The notes beneath the pieces are model-generated. The model was not told where the DNA came from, made no database searches, and worked only from the letters and a program-made list of their open reading frames with translations. A stretch of 64,000 nt of DNA from Atopobium sp034113385 (GTDB taxonomy: Bacteria > Actinomycetota > Coriobacteriia > Coriobacteriales > Atopobiaceae), in the NCBI RefSeq assembly GCF_034113385.1, contig NZ_JAXEXL010000015.1, forward strand, positions 1 through 64,000, in the 5' to 3' direction. Shown here one piece after another: positions 57,517 through 64,000 of this stretch. Made by a program: the position numbers and the translations under genes. Within the stretch, counting starts at the first letter, position 1. Each line of letters begins with the position of its first letter.

Positions 57517-58054
57517 CAAGCGCCTTGAACTTTTGGTGGTAGATGGCTATAACGTCATCTTTAAAACACCGCGCTACACTGACCTTATAGACACGCCACC
57601 TACAAAATCGCTCTCGGCAGATCCCTTTGACCGCGCGCGTGAGCTGCTCATTTCTGATGTTGCTGCGTACGCTCAACGCCGTTTTACGCCGGTCATTGTA
57701 TTTGATGGCTCTGGTAATGTGAACCCGGATCGTCCCAACCTTGTGCGTGCGGGAGTGCAGCTCATTTTTTCCAAGACAGGGGAGAGTGCAGATACCGTTA
57801 TTGAGCGCTTGGTGGTGCAGTGCCGCCTTGAGCAACGTGATGTAACCGTGGTAACTTCCGATAGCACCATTAGGGCTACGGTTGGTGGTATTCCCGTTAC
57901 CCGCATTTCCAGCACCGCTCTTATTAGTGATGTACATACAAATGAGGCAGACTCACGCCAAGCCATGGCTGACCAAGGACATACGCGCTTGACCGTTGCG
58001 GATCGTCTTGACCAAGCAACTATCGAGAAGCTCAATAAGCTGCTGGGGAAATAA
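57509..58054 (+). CDS. NYN-domain (YacP/Rae1-like) RNase-fold protein
   Basis: A 181-residue PIN-like NYN domain protein. LLVVDGYNVIFK (first acidic residue of the catalytic site), RARELLISDVAAYAQRRFTPVIVFDG (second) and KTGESADTVIERLVVQ with VVTSDSTIRATVGG (third and fourth) are visible. In Bacillus the relative (YacP, Rae1) is a ribosome-associated mRNA endonuclease; here the same neighbour order supports orthology. The start is ATG 57509, overlapping the rlmB stop by 8 bases, with GGTGGGG upstream. Confidence 0.87.
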   Translation: MSNKRLELLVVDGYNVIFKTPRYTDLIDTPPTKSLSADPFDRARELLISDVAAYAQRRFTPVIVFDGSGNVNPDRPNLVRAGVQLIFSKTGESADTVIERLVVQCRLEQRDVTVVTSDSTIRATVGGIPVTRISSTALISDVHTNEADSRQAMADQGHTRLTVADRLDQATIEKLNKLLGK

Positions 58055-58094
58055 AGGCCACGCAAGCAGCTCAAAAACAGTTCTTTAAAACTTC

Positions 58095-59420
58095 CTATAA
58101 AGATTCCGCGGCATACAAAGGAAGGTTTTTCATCCATCCTTGGTCTTTGTAATGAGCAAGAGAAAAGCGTATGCAGTGAGTAAGACCATACTTTTTTGCA
58201 AAGTATGCAAGGCTCTTGCTGGTAACATTAGCTGCAGACTTTACTTCAAGAGGAACAACCTCTCCGTTACACTCACAAATAAAATCAACTTCAGCTTTGT
58301 TTTGCTTTCCGTCCGCCGACCAATAGGCAGGCCGTTTTTTTGAGGCTGTGAGTTGCTGGCAGACAAATTGTTCACTGTATACACCCTTAGCATGGGTGAA
58401 AAGTGCGTCTCCATCAAAAAGAGTTTTTTCATTAAGGTGTAATGCTGCACCCAAAAGACCAATATCAAGAAGATAGAGCTTAAAATTGCTGGAGTCTTCA
58501 TAGGCGGATAAGGGAATCCCTGGCTTTGTAATTTTATTAACCTTTGTTACAAGGCCAGCATCCGTAAGCCAGCTAATGGCATCTTTATAATCACGCCCGC
58601 GACCACCAGGACGCACTTGAGAATACATAAACTTGTTACTGCCATTCTCTCGAGCAATTTGTAGAGGAACCGAGCGCCAAGTTTCTCGTATGTGCTCTGT
58701 CTCAAGCGGCGAAGATACATGCTTTGAAAAGTCATGCTCATAGTCAATAAGCAGGGCATCTTGGATTTGACGTGCTTCGCTCAATAACCCTGTGGAGATA
58801 TAGGCTTGTACTGCTGCCGGCATGCCTCCCACATATAAATAGCTACGAAGCGCATCTTCAAAAGATTCGCTCATGGCATGCATAAGTTCATAATCCTTCT
58901 GAATAATCAAATCTGCCAAGCTATCCTTACCTAAGGCTCGAAGAAACTCCGAGAAAGTCATAGGGAAAAGGTCAAGATAGTTTACTTTTCCAACAGGCCA
59001 TGAAATACGAGTAGCGCTGTCTGCATTGTTTTCTCTGTTAAGAGCTACTCCTAACAATGATCCTGCGGCAATAACAGGTATCTGAGGCGTTTGCTCACAA
59101 AGCATCTTGAGTGATGTGATGGCGCGTGGGCATTCTTGTATTTCATCAAGAAAAAGAAGAGTTTCTCCGTCAAAGAGGTTTGTGTTGGTATAGGCGCCTA
59201 AGGCAGTAAGAATACGCTTTGGCTCTAACGATCCCGAGAAAAGCTGTTGGATTGTCTGGTTATCAAGAAAGTTAATGGAAGCAAAATGCTTAAAATCCTG
59301 CCGAGCAAACTCCTCTACAAGCCATGTTTTTCCAACCTGGCGCGCGCCTCTAATGATTAGTGGCTTGCGATGTGCCGAAGCACGCCAGGTTTTAAGCTTT
59401 TTAAGTGCGTATCTTTGCAC
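58095..59420 (-). CDS. AAA ATPase with DUF4143-type C-terminal domain
   Basis: An ATPase of 441 aa in the group with a C-terminal DUF4143 domain; function unknown. Walker A is GARQVGKTW (about residues 25-33) and Walker B is LLFLDEIQECPRAI (about 95). After the winged-helix part (YVGGMPAAVQAYI) the last 90 residues hold EVDFICECNGEVVPLEVKSAA, which looks like the D...ExK core of a PD-(D/E)xK nuclease-like fold. The start is GTG 59420 (TGGAG seven bases upstream); a TTG at 59486 would begin inside the palindrome array. Such ATPases are typically scattered and lineage-specific, so transfer is possible. The gene converges on the yacP-like gene. Confidence 0.85.
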   Translation of the reverse strand: MQRYALKKLKTWRASAHRKPLIIRGARQVGKTWLVEEFARQDFKHFASINFLDNQTIQQLFSGSLEPKRILTALGAYTNTNLFDGETLLFLDEIQECPRAITSLKMLCEQTPQIPVIAAGSLLGVALNRENNADSATRISWPVGKVNYLDLFPMTFSEFLRALGKDSLADLIIQKDYELMHAMSESFEDALRSYLYVGGMPAAVQAYISTGLLSEARQIQDALLIDYEHDFSKHVSSPLETEHIRETWRSVPLQIARENGSNKFMYSQVRPGGRGRDYKDAISWLTDAGLVTKVNKITKPGIPLSAYEDSSNFKLYLLDIGLLGAALHLNEKTLFDGDALFTHAKGVYSEQFVCQQLTASKKRPAYWSADGKQNKAEVDFICECNGEVVPLEVKSAANVTSKSLAYFAKKYGLTHCIRFSLAHYKDQGWMKNLPLYAAESL

Positions 59421-59764
59421 GAGAGAGCTCCATCCATAAGTGATTTCTTGCCTATCTAGTATAGCAAAACCTTCGGAATCAGCCAAAATTGGTTACTTCC
59501 GACATCGGAATCAGCCAAAAATGGCTATTTCCGACATCGGAAATAGCCAATACAGGAACGAAAAAAGCCATTGTCTACACCGTAGGCGAACTTGAGGCGC
59601 CGCAAGACTCTGTTCAGATGACGTTAGTAAGAACTTGGCAAACAACCTAGTAAGCAATCACATAGAGCTGTTTTTAAAGGCAAACGTGGAAATATAGAAG
59701 TTCTTCTCGCCAGACGAATAAAGATACGCTATTATTACTCACGCACAGTTTGTGCAAGCAGTTT
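59421..59764. other. 344-base gap between the ATPase and tRNA-Thr
   Basis: Besides the palindrome array at 59473-59550, I see no gene. Positions 59551-59764 give no convincing coding, apart from a short degenerate-looking frame (AIVYTVGELEAPQDS around 59571-59615) that could be a gene remnant. Promoter-like TATTAT lies near 59730, before tRNA-Thr. Confidence 0.4.
59473..59550. repeat. Tandem 32-bp palindromic repeats upstream of the DUF4143 ATPase gene
   Basis: Two full 32-base units (59473-59504, 59505-59536) and a partial third (59537-59550) begin TCGGAA. Read on the minus strand they form two complete palindromes, TGGCT-ATTTCCGA-TG-TCGGAAATAGCCA and TGGCTGATTCCGA-TG-TCGGAAGTAACCA (shown with breaks), plus a third half-site TGGCTGATTCCGA, spaced by TTTT and ATTT. 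The first has 13-bp perfect arms (59522-59534 with 59537-59549). The array lies 53-130 bases upstream of GTG 59420, in the position of operators. Confidence 0.85.
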
Positions 59765-59839
59765 GCTGGTGTAGCTCAATGGTAGAGCCCTGGTTTTGTA
59801 AACCAGTTGTTGTAGGTTCGATCCCTATCACCAGCTCCA
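59765..59839 (+). tRNA. tRNA-Thr (anticodon TGT)
   Basis: 75 nucleotides with CCA encoded. The acceptor GCTGGTG pairs with CACCAGC, D stem GCTC/GAGC, anticodon arm CTGGT-TTTGTAA-ACCAG. Confidence 0.95.
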
Positions 59840-59847
59840 GGCAAAAC

Positions 59848-59885
59848 ACAGAGCCTTTAGCATAGTTCTAAAGGCTCTGTTTTTA
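59848..59885 (+). terminator. Terminator after tRNA-Thr(TGT)
   Basis: ACAGAGCCTTTAG (59848-59860) pairs perfectly with CTAAAGGCTCTGT (59868-59880), followed by TTTT. It separates this tRNA from the following tRNA-tuf transcript. Confidence 0.93.
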
Positions 59886-60038
59886 TGTCTGCCACGCACG
59901 CATTTTATCTGCAATTGTGCAGGAAACGTGACAAGGTAACGCCCGGCTGGGTGGTATGTATTGACAACCCCTCTATTCGGTCGTAATATTGCCTCCGCTT
60001 GCAAGGTTTATTTTTAAGCAAGTAGCTTGAAAATATAT

Positions 60039-60122
60039 GGGGATATGGCACAGCGGCAACTGCGGCGGACTGTAAATCCGCTCCCTCTGGGTTCCTTGGT
60101 TCGAGTCCAAGTATCCCCACCA
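60039..60122 (+). tRNA. tRNA-Tyr (anticodon GTA)
   Basis: 84 nucleotides with a long variable arm (class II) and CCA encoded. The acceptor GGGGATA pairs with TATCCCC; anticodon arm CGGA-CTGTAAA-TCCG with GTA in the loop. Confidence 0.95.
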
Positions 60123-60123
60123 T

Positions 60124-60199
60124 GCCCGTGTAGCTCAGTAGGTAGAGCACTTCGTTGGTAACGAAGAGGTCACCGGTTCAAATCCGGTCGCGGGCTCCA
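60124..60199 (+). tRNA. tRNA-Thr (anticodon GGT)
   Basis: 76 nucleotides with CCA encoded, starting one base after the tRNA-Tyr gene. The acceptor GCCCGTG pairs with CGCGGGC (one wobble); anticodon arm CTTCG-TTGGTAA-CGAAG. Confidence 0.95.
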
Positions 60200-60219
60200 T
60201 CTTTTCAAGCAACCGCCAT

Positions 60220-60296
60220 GCCGGCGTAGCTCAGCTGGTTAGAGCACACGGCTCATACCCGTGATGTCACTGGTTCGAATCCAGTCGCCGGTACCA
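60220..60296 (+). tRNA. tRNA-Met (anticodon CAT, elongator type)
   Basis: 77 nucleotides with CCA encoded. The acceptor is GCCGGCG/CGCCGGT with a G-T end pair; anticodon arm CACGG-CTCATAC-CCGTG. The paired acceptor end and anticodon stem without three G-C pairs argue against an initiator. A lysidine-modified tRNA-Ile(CAT), the substrate of TilS, cannot be fully excluded. Confidence 0.88.
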
Positions 60297-60388
60297 TGAA
60301 TTCTTGCGGCCCTCCTGGGCCGTTTGGAATATATAAGCAAGTTATTCGCTGGATAGCCCATAAAGCTAGTTCCAAGAGGAGGATGGCA

Positions 60389-61579
60389 ATGGCCAAGGAG
60401 AAGTTTGATCGTTCCAAGCCACACGTAAACATTGGTACCATTGGTCACGTAGACCACGGTAAGACCACTCTTACCGCAGCAATCACCAAGGTTCTCTCCG
60501 AGACCGAGGGTTGCCATGCAGACTACACTGCTTTCGAGAACATCGATAAGGCTCCCGAAGAGCGTCAGCGTGGTATTACCATTTCTGTAGCTCACGTAGA
60601 GTATGAAACCTGGGAGCGCCATTACGCTCACGTAGACTGCCCTGGTCACGCTGACTACGTAAAGAACATGATTTCCGGTGCTGCACAGATGGACGGTGCT
60701 ATTCTGGTAATCGCTGCTACCGATGGTCCTATGGCTCAGACCCGCGAGCACATTCTTCTTGCTCGTCAGGTAGGCGTACCTTACATCATCGTCTTCCTTA
60801 ACAAGTGCGACATGGTAGACGACGAGGAGCTTATTGACCTCGTAGAGATGGAGACTCGTGACCTTCTCTCTGAGTATGACTTCCCCGGTGATGATCTTCC
60901 TATCGTTCGTGGTTCCGCTCTTGGCGCCCTCAACGGTGAGGAGAAGTGGGTTGAGTCTGTCGTAGAGCTTATGCGTCAGGTAGATTCTTACATCCCCACC
61001 CCAGCTCGTGATAACGAGAAGCCCTTCTTGATGGCTATTGAGGATGTTATGACCATTTCTGGTCGTGGTACCGTTGCTACTGGTCGTGTAGAGCGCGGTC
61101 AGCTTAAGCTGAACGAGCCCGTCGAGATTGTTGGCATCAAGGATACCCAGAGCTCCGTCTGCACTGGCATCGAGATGTTCCGTAAGACTATGGACTTCTG
61201 CGAGGCTGGCGACAACGTAGGTCTGTTGCTCCGCGGCATTAAGCGCGAGGATGTTGAGCGCGGTCAGGTACTCTGCAAGCCCGGTTCTGTAACTCCTCAC
61301 AAGAAGTTCACCGGTGAGATTTACGTACTGACCAAGGAAGAGGGCGGCCGTCACACCCCATTCTTCAATGGCTATCGTCCTCAGTTCTACTTCCGCACCA
61401 CTGACGTAACCGGCTCCATCGAGCTCCCCGAGGGCGTAGAGATGGCTATGCCTGGTGACCACGTTACCATTAACGCTGAGCTTCTTTACCCCATCGCTAT
61501 GGAGGAGGGCCTGCGCTTCGCTATCCGCGAGGGTGGCCACACCGTAGGTGATGGTCGTGTAGCTACCATCGTTGAGTAA
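60389..61579 (+). CDS. tuf: Elongation factor Tu
   Basis: GTPase that delivers aminoacyl-tRNA to the ribosome, 396 aa. G1 is GHVDHGKT (residues 19-26), followed by RGITIS, DCPGHADYVKNM, NKCDMVDD and GSALGAL (G2-G5), and domains II and III ending HTVGDGRVATIVE. ATG 60389 is preferred: AGAGGAGG lies seven bases upstream, whereas ATG 60383 directly follows it. It sits behind a Tyr-Thr-Met tRNA cluster, the same organisation as the E. coli thrU-tyrU-glyT-thrT-tufB transcript, and is probably co-transcribed with these tRNAs. Confidence 0.98.
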   Translation: MAKEKFDRSKPHVNIGTIGHVDHGKTTLTAAITKVLSETEGCHADYTAFENIDKAPEERQRGITISVAHVEYETWERHYAHVDCPGHADYVKNMISGAAQMDGAILVIAATDGPMAQTREHILLARQVGVPYIIVFLNKCDMVDDEELIDLVEMETRDLLSEYDFPGDDLPIVRGSALGALNGEEKWVESVVELMRQVDSYIPTPARDNEKPFLMAIEDVMTISGRGTVATGRVERGQLKLNEPVEIVGIKDTQSSVCTGIEMFRKTMDFCEAGDNVGLLLRGIKREDVERGQVLCKPGSVTPHKKFTGEIYVLTKEEGGRHTPFFNGYRPQFYFRTTDVTGSIELPEGVEMAMPGDHVTINAELLYPIAMEEGLRFAIREGGHTVGDGRVATIVE

Positions 61580-61601
61580 ACGACTGAGCTGACGTAATCT
61601 G

Positions 61602-61639
61602 ACCCGGCGTCTTCGCAAGAGGGCGTCGGGTTTCTTTTC
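61602..61639 (+). terminator. Terminator of tuf
   Basis: ACCCGGCGTCTTC (61602-61614) pairs with GAGGGCGTCGGGT (61619-61631) using three T-G wobbles. A T-rich stretch (TTTCTTTTCT) follows. Confidence 0.88.
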
Positions 61640-61702
61640 TCTATTGGCTTTACCACTTGTTTTGATTGTTTTGTCAAGGATACGTACAAGATGTCTTATG
61701 GC

Positions 61703-61732
61703 TTGACAAGATGGGAAGCAAGATGGTAACGT
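61703..61732 (+). promoter_or_regulatory. Promoter of rpmG
   Basis: Perfect TTGACA (61703-61708) and TAACGT (61727-61732) spaced by 18 bases, between the tuf terminator and the rpmG leader. Confidence 0.55.
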
Positions 61733-61745
61733 ATCCCACCGCGTA

Positions 61746-61785
61746 TAACTGAGAAACACTCTCAGTTATTTGGGTAACTGGGAGG
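61746..61785 (+). promoter_or_regulatory. rpmG leader with mutually exclusive hairpins
   Basis: TAACTGAGA (61746-61754) pairs perfectly with TCTCAGTTA (61760-61768). The same CAGTTA (61763-61768) can instead pair with TAACTG (61775-61780), which ends directly before the GGAGG ribosome-binding site (61781-61785). The segment thus contains TAACTG-CAGTTA-TAACTG, a classical alternative-pairing arrangement. A switch controlling rpmG translation is inference. Confidence 0.5.
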
Positions 61786-61789
61786 TTTC

Positions 61790-61939
61790 ATGCGTACTAT
61801 GGTCACCCTCGCATGCACCGAGTGCAAGCGTAGGAATTACACCACAGATAAGAACAAGAGCAACAACCCCGAGCGTATGGAGTTGAAGAAGTATTGCCCT
61901 TGGTGCCACAAGCACACTGTTCATAAGGAAACCCGCTAG
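61790..61939 (+). CDS. rpmG: Ribosomal protein bL33
   Basis: A 49-residue large-subunit protein. ATG 61790 has GGAGG five bases upstream. MRTMVTLACTECKRRNYTT contains the first zinc pair (CTEC), and KKYCPWCHKHTVHKETR the second (CPWC), so this is the zinc-binding C+ form. It lies between tuf and tRNA-Trp, just before secE-nusG, the conserved bacterial order. Confidence 0.96.
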   Translation: MRTMVTLACTECKRRNYTTDKNKSNNPERMELKKYCPWCHKHTVHKETR

Positions 61940-61950
61940 GTTTTTCTAAT

Positions 61951-62026
61951 ACGCCAGTAGTTCAATTGGTAGAGCATCGGTCTCCAAAACCGAGTGTTGA
62001 GGGTTCGAGTCCTTCCTGGCGTGCCA
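61951..62026 (+). tRNA. tRNA-Trp (anticodon CCA)
   Basis: 76 nucleotides with CCA encoded. The acceptor ACGCCAG pairs with CTGGCGT; anticodon arm TCGGT-CTCCAAA-ACCGA. It starts 11 bases after the rpmG stop and is followed by a terminator. Confidence 0.95.
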
Positions 62027-62035
62027 GCTAATACA

Positions 62036-62067
62036 CCGGCCCGTCCCTTACCGGGCGGGCTGGTTTT
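62036..62067 (+). terminator. Terminator after tRNA-Trp
   Basis: CCGGCCCGTCC (62036-62046) pairs with GGGCGGGCTGG (62053-62063) using two wobbles, followed by TTTT. Since secE starts 35 bases later, read-through or a promoter in between is likely. Confidence 0.8.
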
Positions 62068-62102
62068 ATGAGATAGGGTCATATACCCGAAGGGATGAGT
62101 TC

Positions 62103-62468
62103 ATGGCGAACAAGGAGCGCAATAAGAGGAGTGCCCGTAAGGCTCGTGCACAAGAGCGTGCCGAGCGTGAGGCTATCCAGGCTGATGCCGCTTCCGATTC
62201 CCAAACCAAGGTAGCTGCTAAGGCTGAGGTAACGAAGGCAGAATCAAAGGCCAAGGCAAACAAGCGCCCTGGCTTTATCAGGCGTTCGCTTGGTTGGTTT
62301 GGTGATGTCCGTACGGAGATGCACAGGGTTACATGGCCTACTAAGCCAGAGCTTAAGAATTACACCGTTGGTGTATTTGCAATGCTGATTGTATTTGGTA
62401 TCGCAATTTGGGCAGTTGACTTAGGCATTGTTGCACTTCTCTCCGCATACGCAGGTTTGGGGGCATAG
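62103..62468 (+). CDS. secE: Preprotein translocase subunit SecE
   Basis: Essential small subunit of the SecYEG channel, 121 aa. A highly charged, Lys/Arg/Ala-rich N-terminal region (1-55, ERNKRSARKARAQERAERE) precedes the conserved amphipathic helix (RRSLGWFGDVRTEMHRVTWPTKPELKN in parts) and a single membrane helix (about 83-115, GVFAMLIVFGIAIWAVDLGI). ATG 62103 follows GAAGGGATGAG. nusG begins two bases after the stop, so they form one operon. Confidence 0.94.
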   Translation: MANKERNKRSARKARAQERAEREAIQADAASDSQTKVAAKAEVTKAESKAKANKRPGFIRRSLGWFGDVRTEMHRVTWPTKPELKNYTVGVFAMLIVFGIAIWAVDLGIVALLSAYAGLGA

Positions 62469-62470
62469 TA

Positions 62471-63010
62471 ATGGCTAAGCGTTGGTATGTTATTCATACC
62501 TATTCTGGTTACGAGAATAAGGTTAAGGCAGATCTTGAGCATCGTATTGAGACCTTTGGTTTGGAAAATGTTGTTGTAGACATTCAAATTCCTACCGAGG
62601 AAGTAACCGAGCTCAAAGAGGGCGGCAAGCGTGAAACCAAGGAAACCAAGGTATTCCCTGGCTATGTGCTTGTTCGCATGGAGATTGATGATAACTCCTG
62701 GGCTGTTGTCCGTAACACGCCTGGCGTAACGGGTTTTGTAGGCATAGATGGTAAGCCTACGCCTCTTTCTCGTGATGAGTTTAACAAGATTATGCGTCGC
62801 TCCAATAAGAGTGCAGATGCTCCTCGTCCTACCTCTACCGATCTTGAGGTTGGGCAGTCCATCCGCGTTGTTTCTGGCGCACTTGCAGACTTTGATGGCA
62901 CCATTTCTGAGATTATGCTCGCATCGGGTAAAGTCAAGGTTATGCTTGCAATCTTTGGTCGTGAGACACCAGTTGAGCTTGATATAGATAAGGTAGCGGC
63001 AATTAACTAG
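62471..63010 (+). CDS. nusG: Transcription termination/antitermination factor NusG
   Basis: RNA-polymerase-binding elongation factor, 179 aa. The NGN domain (1-115) starts AKRWYVIHTYSGYENKVKADL and has FPGYVLVRMEIDD and VRNTPGVTGFVG. The KOW domain (about 127-175) has VGQSIRVVSGALADFDGTISEI. It lies between secE and rplK in the classical order. The inter-domain linker is about usual. Confidence 0.96.
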   Translation: MAKRWYVIHTYSGYENKVKADLEHRIETFGLENVVVDIQIPTEEVTELKEGGKRETKETKVFPGYVLVRMEIDDNSWAVVRNTPGVTGFVGIDGKPTPLSRDEFNKIMRRSNKSADAPRPTSTDLEVGQSIRVVSGALADFDGTISEIMLASGKVKVMLAIFGRETPVELDIDKVAAIN

Positions 63011-63116
63011 CTATTCCACCTCTTGCTTCTTTCGGTGAGGAATGCTTCTGAAGCAAGGGCGTATATAGAATTATGTACAGGTAACTAAGGTAACTAACGG
63101 TATACAGGAGAACACT

Positions 63117-63545
63117 ATGGCTGAGAAGAACGTAGTTAAGTTCATTAAGCTTCAGATTCCTGCTGGTCAAGCAAACCCTGCTCCTCCAGTAGGTCCTGCT
63201 CTGGGTGCTGCACAAGTAAACATTATGCAGTTCTGCCAGGCATTTAACGCAGAGACTAAAGATCAGGCTGGCGACATTATCCCCGTTGAGATTTCCGTAT
63301 ACGAGGATCGTAGCTTCAGCTTTGTTTGCAAGACTCCTCCCGCAGCTAAGCTCATCATTAAGGAGCTTGGCATTAAGGGTGGTTCTGGTGTTCCTCAGCG
63401 TGATAAGGTTGGTCAGCTTTCTCAGGACCAGCTTCGCAAGATTGCTGAGATTAAGATGCCTGACCTCAATGCTAACGATATTGATGCCGCAATGAAGATT
63501 GTTGCCGGCACCGCTCGTTCCATGGGTGTCACCATCGCTGAGTAA
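63117..63545 (+). CDS. rplK: Ribosomal protein uL11
   Basis: Component of the ribosomal stalk base and thiostrepton-binding region, 142 aa. KFIKLQIPAGQANPAPPVGPALG is the N-terminal signature region (proline-rich PAPPVGPALG), and the C-terminal RNA-binding domain has KMPDLNANDIDAAMKIVAGTARSMG with GTARSMG as its end motif. ATACAGGAG precedes ATG. A gap of 106 bases separates it from nusG and contains an 8-bp perfect dyad, CTTGCTTC (63022-63029) with GAAGCAAG (63050-63057), that could belong to a leader. Confidence 0.97.
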   Translation: MAEKNVVKFIKLQIPAGQANPAPPVGPALGAAQVNIMQFCQAFNAETKDQAGDIIPVEISVYEDRSFSFVCKTPPAAKLIIKELGIKGGSGVPQRDKVGQLSQDQLRKIAEIKMPDLNANDIDAAMKIVAGTARSMGVTIAE

Positions 63546-63640
63546 CTCACGCAATTCATTGTTTTTATGCTTGCCTCACAAGGAGTGTGAGCTTTACGTG
63601 GGAGGGCATGCCGCCCGTATGCACCACACAAGGAGGATTT

Positions 63641-64000
63641 ATGGCAAAGCACGGTAAGAACTATCGTAACGCTTCCGAGAAGGTCTCTGCAGACCTCTAC
63701 AGCCCTAAGGCTGCTCTTGAGCTTGTAAAGGAGCTCGCAAGCGCTAAGTTTGACGAGACCATTGATGTTTCTATCCGCTTAGGCGTAGATACCCGTAAGG
63801 CAGATCAGAACGTTCGTGGTTCCATTTCCCTTCCTCATGGCACTGGCAAGACTGTTCGCGTTGCAGTATTTGCAGAGGGCGAGAAGGCCCGTGAGGCAGA
63901 GGCTGCTGGCGCAGACATTGTAGGCGCAGATGACTTGGTTGCTTCCATTCAGGCTGGCAACTTTGACTTTGATGCCGCTATTGCAACTCCTAACATGATG
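63641..64000 (+). CDS. rplA: Ribosomal protein uL1, N-terminal part (truncated by window end)
   Basis: ATG 63641, preceded by AAGGAGG, opens a frame of 120 codons to the window end. MAKHGKNYRNASEKV, FDETIDVSIRLGVDTRKADQN, RGSISLPHGTGKTVRVAVFA and AEAAGADIVGADDLVASIQAG (in parts) are typical of uL1. It follows rplK by 95 bases, which include GGGAGGGCATGCCGCCC, a short hairpin (61-77 bases after the rplK start of the gap). L1 is known to repress this operon by binding a leader that imitates its rRNA site; whether this hairpin is the site is not established. Confidence 0.95.
   Translation, partial: MAKHGKNYRNASEKVSADLYSPKAALELVKELASAKFDETIDVSIRLGVDTRKADQNVRGSISLPHGTGKTVRVAVFAEGEKAREAEAAGADIVGADDLVASIQAGNFDFDAAIATPNMM

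Noticed and set aside
59420..59486. TTG start at 59486 giving a longer DUF4143 ATPase
   Set aside because: That start lies inside the repeat array with no Shine-Dalgarno. GTG 59420 has TGGAG at the right distance and gives the usual family N terminus.
59473..59550. CRISPR array
   Set aside because: The repeats are contiguous and palindromic with only four-base gaps and no variable spacers or cas genes.

Overview
This 64 kb window is chromosomal DNA of a moderate-G+C actinobacterium. The best match is class Coriobacteriia, probably an Atopobium/Lancefieldella/Olsenella-type organism (inference). The reasons are the actinobacterial dnaK-grpE-dnaJ-hspR order, a type III pantothenate kinase, mannose-family PTS genes, an LPXTG surface protein, and a MurE without the usual diaminopimelate-recognition arginine. 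I see no insertion sequence, prophage or CRISPR array. Almost everything reads as vertically inherited housekeeping DNA. The more accessory parts are the large surface protein (21.5-26.7 kb), the amino-sugar PTS operon (38.8-45.6 kb) and the AAA ATPase with its palindrome array (58.1-59.55 kb).

Layout. (1) 0-7.2 kb: proteostasis block dnaK (3' part), grpE, a DnaJ without zinc fingers, hspR, an SPFH protein with a ribbon-helix-helix partner, and clpB. The clpB ribosome-binding site lies in a 12-bp perfect inverted repeat. (2) 7.3-10.2 kb: small envelope genes (zinc-ribbon/PASTA protein, MscL with a zinc ribbon, unknown membrane protein) and a metallo-beta-lactamase-fold hydrolase. (3) 10.4-21.3 kb: tilS-hpt-ftsH, an aminotransferase, PHP hydrolase, exonuclease III, fused folP-folK, birA, coaX and a tailed rpmE with a twin-hairpin leader. 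(4) 21.5-29.4 kb: LPXTG adhesin with SpaA-type repeats, a HAD phosphatase and murE. (5) 29.5-38.8 kb: tRNA-Val, murI-rph-rdgB, nagB, a membrane protein, an M24 peptidase, veg-ispE, tRNA-Pro, an oxidoreductase and a MATE transporter. (6) 39.3-45.6 kb: PTS IIA-YajC-IIB-IIC-IID, a GntR/UTRA regulator, an AgaS-like SIS protein and a LacC/FruK-type kinase, probably for galactosamine/GalNAc use. (7) 45.7-58.1 kb: membrane-anchored spermidine-synthase-like protein, tatA, greA, lysS fused to an HD domain, clpC-disA-ispD-ispF-cysS-rlmB-yacP. This order resembles the clpC-to-rplK region of Bacillus. (8) 58.1-64 kb: a DUF4143 ATPase, then tRNA-Thr, tRNA-Tyr, tRNA-Thr, tRNA-Met, tuf, rpmG, tRNA-Trp, secE, nusG, rplK and the start of rplA.

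How the genes fit together. The PTS operon would import and phosphorylate an amino sugar. AgaS would deaminate/isomerise it to a ketohexose phosphate, and the kinase would make a 1,6-bisphosphate. nagB, 7 kb upstream, handles glucosamine-6-phosphate. murI and murE supply peptidoglycan precursors, ispD/E/F serve the MEP isoprenoid pathway, and the last block supplies translation and transcription elongation.

The most unusual signals are the tandem palindromes in front of the DUF4143 ATPase, the clpB leader hairpin, the alternative hairpins before rpmG, the 19-bp palindrome at 36190-36229, and the fusion or insert proteins (LysRS-HD, FolP-FolK with a low-complexity insert, MscL-zinc ribbon). 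All starts are chosen by eye from Shine-Dalgarno spacing and family alignment. No database search was run.
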